DNA of 64,000 nucleotides from an uncultured Clostridia bacterium. Lineage in GTDB: Bacteria; Bacillota; Clostridia; Oscillospirales; Oscillospiraceae. The notes under the pieces were generated by a model. That model was given only the letters and a program-made list of their open reading frames with translations. It did not search any database and was not told the origin of the DNA. Below are positions 60,127 through 64,000 of the stretch, in pieces (the stretch's first letter is position 1; each line of letters starts with the position of its first letter). The stretch is from NCBI GenBank assembly GCA_945876285.1, contig CAMCNO010000004.1, positions 28,170 through 92,169 of the forward strand, given 5' to 3'. The translations under genes were made by a program, and so were the position numbers.

Positions 60127-61794
60127 ATGCGACTTTGGAAGCGGCTGGCGGCGCTGGTGCTGCCGGCGGTGCTTTGTGCCTCCCTGCTGGCAGGCTGCGC
60201 CAAGGATGGTGAAGGCCTGTCCCTGTCGGTGTGCGTGGGGCCGACCCCCGTGACCCTGGACCCGATTTACGCCAGGGAGATCACCGACCAGACCATTTTG
60301 TCCCACCTCTATGAAAATCTGATGCGGGTGGCGTCGGACGGCTCCGGCGGCACCACGGTGGTCAGCGGCATGGCCAAGAGCGTGGACACGGAGAAAAACC
60401 ACGACGGCACCGTGACCTATACCTTCCGGCTCCGCAGCGCCAAATGGTCCGACGGCCGGAGCGTCCGGGCCGCGGATTTTGTGTATGCCTGGCGCCGCCT
60501 GGCGGACCCCGTCACCCAGTCGCCCTGGGCATCTTTACTGTCCGTTGTCAGCGGCTATGACGAGGCCCGGGAGACCGGGGACATGGGACTGCTCCAGGTC
60601 AGCGCAAAAAACGACAGCACCTTTGAAGTGGTGCTGGACGGCAATTACGACTGGTTTTTGACCCAGGTTTGTACCGCTCCAGCCACGGTGCCCCTGCGGC
60701 AGGATGTGGTGCAGCGGTTAAAAGAGGCTGGTATCCAGGCCGTGGGTGAGGGGGAGGAGGCCCTGCCCTGGTGGAACGACCCCACCAAGCTGGTGACCAA
60801 CGGCCCCTTCCAGGTGGCGGCCTGGGAGGAGTCCCTCCGCATGACCGCCAATGAGCGGTATTACAGCGACCAGCCCGGTCCGGCGGAGCTGACGGTCTGG
60901 TTTGCCGCCGACGCGGCGGAGGGCTGGGCCCTGTATGACAACAAAACAGTGGACGCCGTGTGGCCCTTGCCGGAAGAACGGCTGGCGGATCTGGCGTCCC
61001 AGGAGGACTGGAAGGCGGTTCCCACTCTGAGCACATACAGCGTGGTATTCAACTGCCGGGAGGGCGTGTTTGCCGACTCCAAGGTGCGGGAGGCCATGCA
61101 GCTTGCCGTTGAACGCAATGCCCTGGCGGAGGCCGCCGGTGTCACGGCCAGAGCGGCGGAGGGCCTGGTGCCTCCCGGCGTGCCCGAAAATGAGGAGGGC
61201 GACTTCCGGACAACAGGCGGCGCCCTGCTGGACAACGACCCGGAGCTGGCCGGCGAGCGCCGGGACCGGGCCCGGGAATTGCTGAGCAACGCGGGCTACG
61301 ACAGCGGCAGCGACCTGGGAGAGCTGGAATACCTGTACGCGGACGAGGGCAGCAATCGGCAGACCGCAGAGCTTCTGTGCCAGCAGTGGCGGGATGTCCT
61401 GGGTATCCACATCAAGCCCAGAGGCCTTACGGAGCAGGAGCTGAGCACCGCTTTGCGGACTGGCGCGTACGCAGTGGCCGGTACGGCCCTGACCGCCGAC
61501 GGCAACGACGCCGAGTGCTTCCTGACGGCCTGGACCTCCCACAGCCCTGACAATGTGGCGGGCTATGAGAACAGCGCCTACGATACCCTTATGACCATCA
61601 TCGCCAACGCCGCCGATGGTACGGCCCGCATGGGCTGCCTCCACGACGCAGAGGATCTGCTGATTGGCGACCACGTTCTGGCCCCGCTGTATACCGAGGG
61701 CACTGCCTGGGAACTGCGGGACACGCTGACTGGCGCTTTCCGAGACACACGGGGCTGGTTCGGCTTTGCCAATACCATTACCAGAGCGTCCTGA
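60127..61794 (+). CDS. Orphan oligopeptide ABC transporter substrate-binding lipoprotein
   Basis: A 555-residue lipoprotein of the OppA family. The N-terminus has a hydrophobic stretch and lipobox LLAGC (about residue 23). GPTPVTLDPIYAREITDQTILSHLYENLMRVASDGSG is the family opening, with WSDGRSVRAADFVYAWRRLADPVTQSP (in pieces) typical of oligopeptide binders. No permease or ATPase is adjacent, so it must use a transporter coded elsewhere, possibly the importer at 3-8 kb. AAAGGAG precedes the ATG; a longer in-frame start would include non-coding promoter DNA. Confidence 0.88.
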   Translation: MRLWKRLAALVLPAVLCASLLAGCAKDGEGLSLSVCVGPTPVTLDPIYAREITDQTILSHLYENLMRVASDGSGGTTVVSGMAKSVDTEKNHDGTVTYTFRLRSAKWSDGRSVRAADFVYAWRRLADPVTQSPWASLLSVVSGYDEARETGDMGLLQVSAKNDSTFEVVLDGNYDWFLTQVCTAPATVPLRQDVVQRLKEAGIQAVGEGEEALPWWNDPTKLVTNGPFQVAAWEESLRMTANERYYSDQPGPAELTVWFAADAAEGWALYDNKTVDAVWPLPEERLADLASQEDWKAVPTLSTYSVVFNCREGVFADSKVREAMQLAVERNALAEAAGVTARAAEGLVPPGVPENEEGDFRTTGGALLDNDPELAGERRDRARELLSNAGYDSGSDLGELEYLYADEGSNRQTAELLCQQWRDVLGIHIKPRGLTEQELSTALRTGAYAVAGTALTADGNDAECFLTAWTSHSPDNVAGYENSAYDTLMTIIANAADGTARMGCLHDAEDLLIGDHVLAPLYTEGTAWELRDTLTGAFRDTRGWFGFANTITRAS

Positions 61795-61889
61795 GGCTGA
61801 AGATCATAAAAAAACAGCAGCTGTTCAGCAGGGACAACAAATTAAAAGGATGTCGTCAAAATTTGATACGACAAAAGGAGCAGTACGCA

Positions 61890-62798
61890 ATGAGAGAACC
61901 TGTATTTGTCATTATGGCTGCCGGAATGGGTTCCCGTTTCGGCGGATTGAAGCAGATCACCCCAGTCGACGAGCAAGGACACAGTATTATTGACTATTCC
62001 CTGTATGACGCATGGAAGGCCGGCTTTCGCAAGGTGGTATTTATCATCAAGCACGCCATCGAGGAGGACTTCAAAGCGGCCGTAGGCAGCCGTATGGAGC
62101 GGTATTTTGACGTGCGGTATGTATTCCAGGAGGTGGACAGGCTCCCTGAGGGCTTTTCCGTGCCTGAGGGGCGGACGAAGCCTTGGGGCACCGCCCACGC
62201 CATCGCCTGCGCGGAGGACGTCATCGACGGTCCCTTTGCCGTCCTGAATGCGGACGACTACTACGGCTCCAACGCCATCAAAACCATCTACGACTTCCTC
62301 AAGGAAGAGCGCAAGCCCAGCGAGCACGCCATGGTGGGCTACCTGGTGCGCAACACGGTCACGGAGAACGGCTACGTTTCCCGTGGCGTGTGCACGGTGG
62401 AGGACGGCCTTTTGAAGACCGTCACCGAGCGTACCCACATTGAAAAGCGGGGCGATGACGCTGCCTATACGGAGGACGGGGAACACTATGTGGACTTGCC
62501 CGGCGACACTGTGGTCTCCATGAACCTCTGGGGCTTCCAGCAGGAGCTGCTGGAGCAGTTCGTGGGCGGCTTCCCTGCCTTTTTGGAGGAGAACCTGCCC
62601 AAGAATCCCCTGAAATGCGAGTACTTCCTGCCCTCCGTGGCAAACGCTCAGATCCAGAAGGGCCTGGGAACCGTCCGTGTTCTGCCCACGGAGGATGTGT
62701 GGTACGGCGTGACCTATTCCGAGGACCTGCAGTCTGTAAAGAACGCCATCAGGGCGATGAAAGAACAGAAACTCTACCCGGAGGAGCTGTGGACGTGA
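61890..62798 (+). CDS. Sugar-phosphate nucleotidyltransferase (NTP_transferase fold)
   Basis: A 302-residue protein: VIMAAGMGSRFGGLKQI is the nucleotide-binding loop, FAVLNADDYYG the Asp that binds metal, and the remainder is the single-domain Rossmann core without a beta-helix. It resembles uridylyl- or thymidylyltransferases such as those near galactose/amino-sugar loci. AAAAGGAG precedes the ATG at 61890. The next gene, galE, lies 61 nt downstream, so it probably supplies a nucleotide hexose for GalE. Exact sugar and nucleotide are not determined. Confidence 0.8.
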   Translation: MREPVFVIMAAGMGSRFGGLKQITPVDEQGHSIIDYSLYDAWKAGFRKVVFIIKHAIEEDFKAAVGSRMERYFDVRYVFQEVDRLPEGFSVPEGRTKPWGTAHAIACAEDVIDGPFAVLNADDYYGSNAIKTIYDFLKEERKPSEHAMVGYLVRNTVTENGYVSRGVCTVEDGLLKTVTERTHIEKRGDDAAYTEDGEHYVDLPGDTVVSMNLWGFQQELLEQFVGGFPAFLEENLPKNPLKCEYFLPSVANAQIQKGLGTVRVLPTEDVWYGVTYSEDLQSVKNAIRAMKEQKLYPEELWT

Positions 62799-62859
62799 TC
62801 CTCTGAGATGAAGGATCAGGGGAAGCAGAGATACAGAGGCTAAAGGAGGAAACCACAAG

Positions 62860-63876
62860 ATGAAAATTCTGGTAACAGGCGGTACGGGCTATATTGGCAG
62901 CCACACCTGCGTGGAACTGCTGAAGCTGGGTATGGATGTTGTTGTTGTGGACAACCTGGTCAACTCCAGCATGGAGTCCATGAAGCGTGTCCAGGCCATC
63001 ACTGGCAAGACGCCCGCTTTCTATGATTTGGACGTTCGGGACGAGGAGAAGCTCTCCCGGGTCTTTGAGGAGCATCACATCGACTGCGCCATCCACTTCG
63101 CCGGACTGAAGGCGGTGGGGGAGAGCGTGGAAAAGCCCGCACTTTACTACGACAACAACCTGAACTCCACCATCACCCTCTGCCGGGTCATGGCGAAGTA
63201 CGGTGTCAAGCGCATCATTTTCTCCTCCTCCGCCACCGTTTACTCCGGTGACAACGAGATGCCCCTGACGGAGAACTCCAGGACTGGCAACTGCACGAAT
63301 CCCTACGGCTGGACCAAGTATTTCGGCGAGCAGATCCTGCGGGATATTGCCAAGGCCGACCCGGAGTGGAGCGTGGTGCTGTTGCGCTACTTCAACCCGG
63401 TGGGCGCCCATGAGAGCGGGACCATCGGCGAGGATCCCAAGGGCATCCCCAACAACCTGATGCCCTTCATCTCCCAGGTGGCTGTGGGCCGCAGAGATCA
63501 CCTTTCCGTGTTTGGCAACGACTATCCCACCCCTGACGGCACCGGCGTGCGGGACTATATCCATGTGGTGGACCTGGCCCGGGGCCATGTGGCGGCTATC
63601 GACTATCTGATGGGCCATACCGGCTCCGAGGTGTTCAACCTGGGCACCGGCACCGGATACAGTGTGCTGGACATGGTCCACGCCTTTGAGGAGGCCAATG
63701 GTGTCAAGATCCCTTACGAAATCACCCCCCGCCGCCCCGGCGACCTGCCCACCTGCTATGCAGACCCCAAAAAGAGCGCGGAGGTGCTGGGCTGGAAGGC
63801 GGAGCGCACCCTGGTGGATATGTGCCGGGACAGCTTCCGCTGGCAGAGCCAAAACCCCAACGGCTACGAGGAATGA
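62860..63876 (+). CDS. galE: UDP-glucose 4-epimerase
   Basis: A 338-residue NAD-dependent short-chain dehydrogenase/reductase. GGTGYIGSHTCVELLKLG (Rossmann), DVRDEEKL, HFAGLKAVGESV, SSSATVYSG and the YxxxK pair in YGWTKYFGEQIL are all present. It interconverts UDP-glucose and UDP-galactose, and in many Gram-positives also the N-acetylated sugars. AAAGGAGG lies before the ATG. Probably in one operon with the upstream nucleotidyltransferase. Confidence 0.94.
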   Translation: MKILVTGGTGYIGSHTCVELLKLGMDVVVVDNLVNSSMESMKRVQAITGKTPAFYDLDVRDEEKLSRVFEEHHIDCAIHFAGLKAVGESVEKPALYYDNNLNSTITLCRVMAKYGVKRIIFSSSATVYSGDNEMPLTENSRTGNCTNPYGWTKYFGEQILRDIAKADPEWSVVLLRYFNPVGAHESGTIGEDPKGIPNNLMPFISQVAVGRRDHLSVFGNDYPTPDGTGVRDYIHVVDLARGHVAAIDYLMGHTGSEVFNLGTGTGYSVLDMVHAFEEANGVKIPYEITPRRPGDLPTCYADPKKSAEVLGWKAERTLVDMCRDSFRWQSQNPNGYEE

Positions 63877-63948
63877 TCTTTCCTATTCATACAGAAAAAG
63901 AGGAGTGGGGCCGAAGAGAAAAAAAATATCCACACCGACCCGGGGGAA

Positions 63949-64000
63949 ATGGATAAAAAACGGAAAATCAGGCCGCGGTCCATATGTGAACGAAAACAAA
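63949..64000 (+). CDS. Possible start of a following gene, cut by the window edge
   Basis: An ATG at 63949, two bases after a run of five G, opens a frame reading MDKKRKIRPRSICERKQ that runs off the window. The basic opening could be the cytosolic start of a membrane protein. The ribosome site is poorly spaced, so this is a weak call. Confidence 0.2.
   Translation, partial: MDKKRKIRPRSICERKQ

Overview
The window is GC-rich chromosomal DNA (roughly 60% by eye) from a Gram-positive, anaerobic, probably endospore-forming member of the Clostridia. Oscillospiraceae (Flavonifractor/Oscillibacter-like) is the best guess. The reasons are spoIIID and spoVT, a type III glutamine synthetase, a ferredoxin-dependent branched-chain 2-oxoacid oxidoreductase, a T-box riboswitch, the GlgBCDAP glycogen set and Firmicute-style Shine-Dalgarno sites. 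I see no rRNA, tRNA, insertion sequence, prophage or CRISPR array. This is core and metabolic DNA, and most of the novelty is in regulatory sequence between genes.

Layout. 0-12 kb: Nudix hydrolase and lipid kinase, diverging from an AI-2E-family transporter; a complete peptide/nickel-type ABC importer (lipoprotein, two permeases, two ATPases); a DUF3810 HExxH protein; a secreted SLH/transglutaminase-like protein; an LCP cell-wall enzyme; spoIIID. 12-19 kb: YgiQ radical SAM protein, a PLP aminotransferase, a lipoprotein, then nitroreductase - class II aldolase - mtnA - deoD, which looks like a nucleoside (5'-methylthioadenosine/5'-deoxyadenosine) salvage operon. 19-25 kb: ilvE and a VOR operon (MinD-like ATPase, ferredoxin, alpha, beta, gamma) diverging from a FadR/GntR regulator. 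25-27.5 kb: a small unknown gene and cstA. 27.5-35.8 kb (minus strand): one long aromatic amino acid operon, aroF-tyrA-aroB-aroA-aroC-pheA-aroEK(fusion)-aroQ, preceded by a leader peptide rich in Phe/Tyr codons and a terminator. 35.8-47.3 kb: zinc phospholipase C-like protein, acyl-CoA hydrolase/CoA-transferase, lrgAB, glnN, asnB under an Asn T-box, spoVT, a dicarboxylate symporter, an Asp/Glu racemase and a TauE exporter. 47.5-56.2 kb: glycogen operon glgB-C-D-A-P. 56-64 kb: an Xre regulator, a DEAD-box helicase, nagBA, an orphan oligopeptide-binding lipoprotein, a sugar nucleotidyltransferase and galE.

How it fits together. Amino-acid nitrogen and carbon are the main theme: peptide uptake, branched-chain amino acid transamination and oxidation (ilvE + VOR), acyl-CoA handling, glutamine and asparagine synthesis, and aromatic amino acid synthesis. 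Carbon storage (glycogen) and amino-sugar catabolism form the second theme. The most interesting observations are regulatory: (1) a classic-looking Phe/Tyr attenuator in front of the whole shikimate/Phe/Tyr operon, with an explicit alternative antiterminator pairing; (2) an identical 14-bp operator sequence at the VOR promoter (next to the FadR/GntR gene) and overlapping the -10 box of the acyl-CoA hydrolase gene 12.5 kb away; (3) an ilvE leader with its own terminator hairpin and a short ORF resembling the start of the aromatic leader peptide; (4) divergent promoters that appear to share a single palindromic -35 hexamer; and (5) a glycogen synthase with a roughly 100-residue Glu/Pro/Ala then Lys/Ala tail. 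All functional calls rest on reading the sequence; no database search was run.
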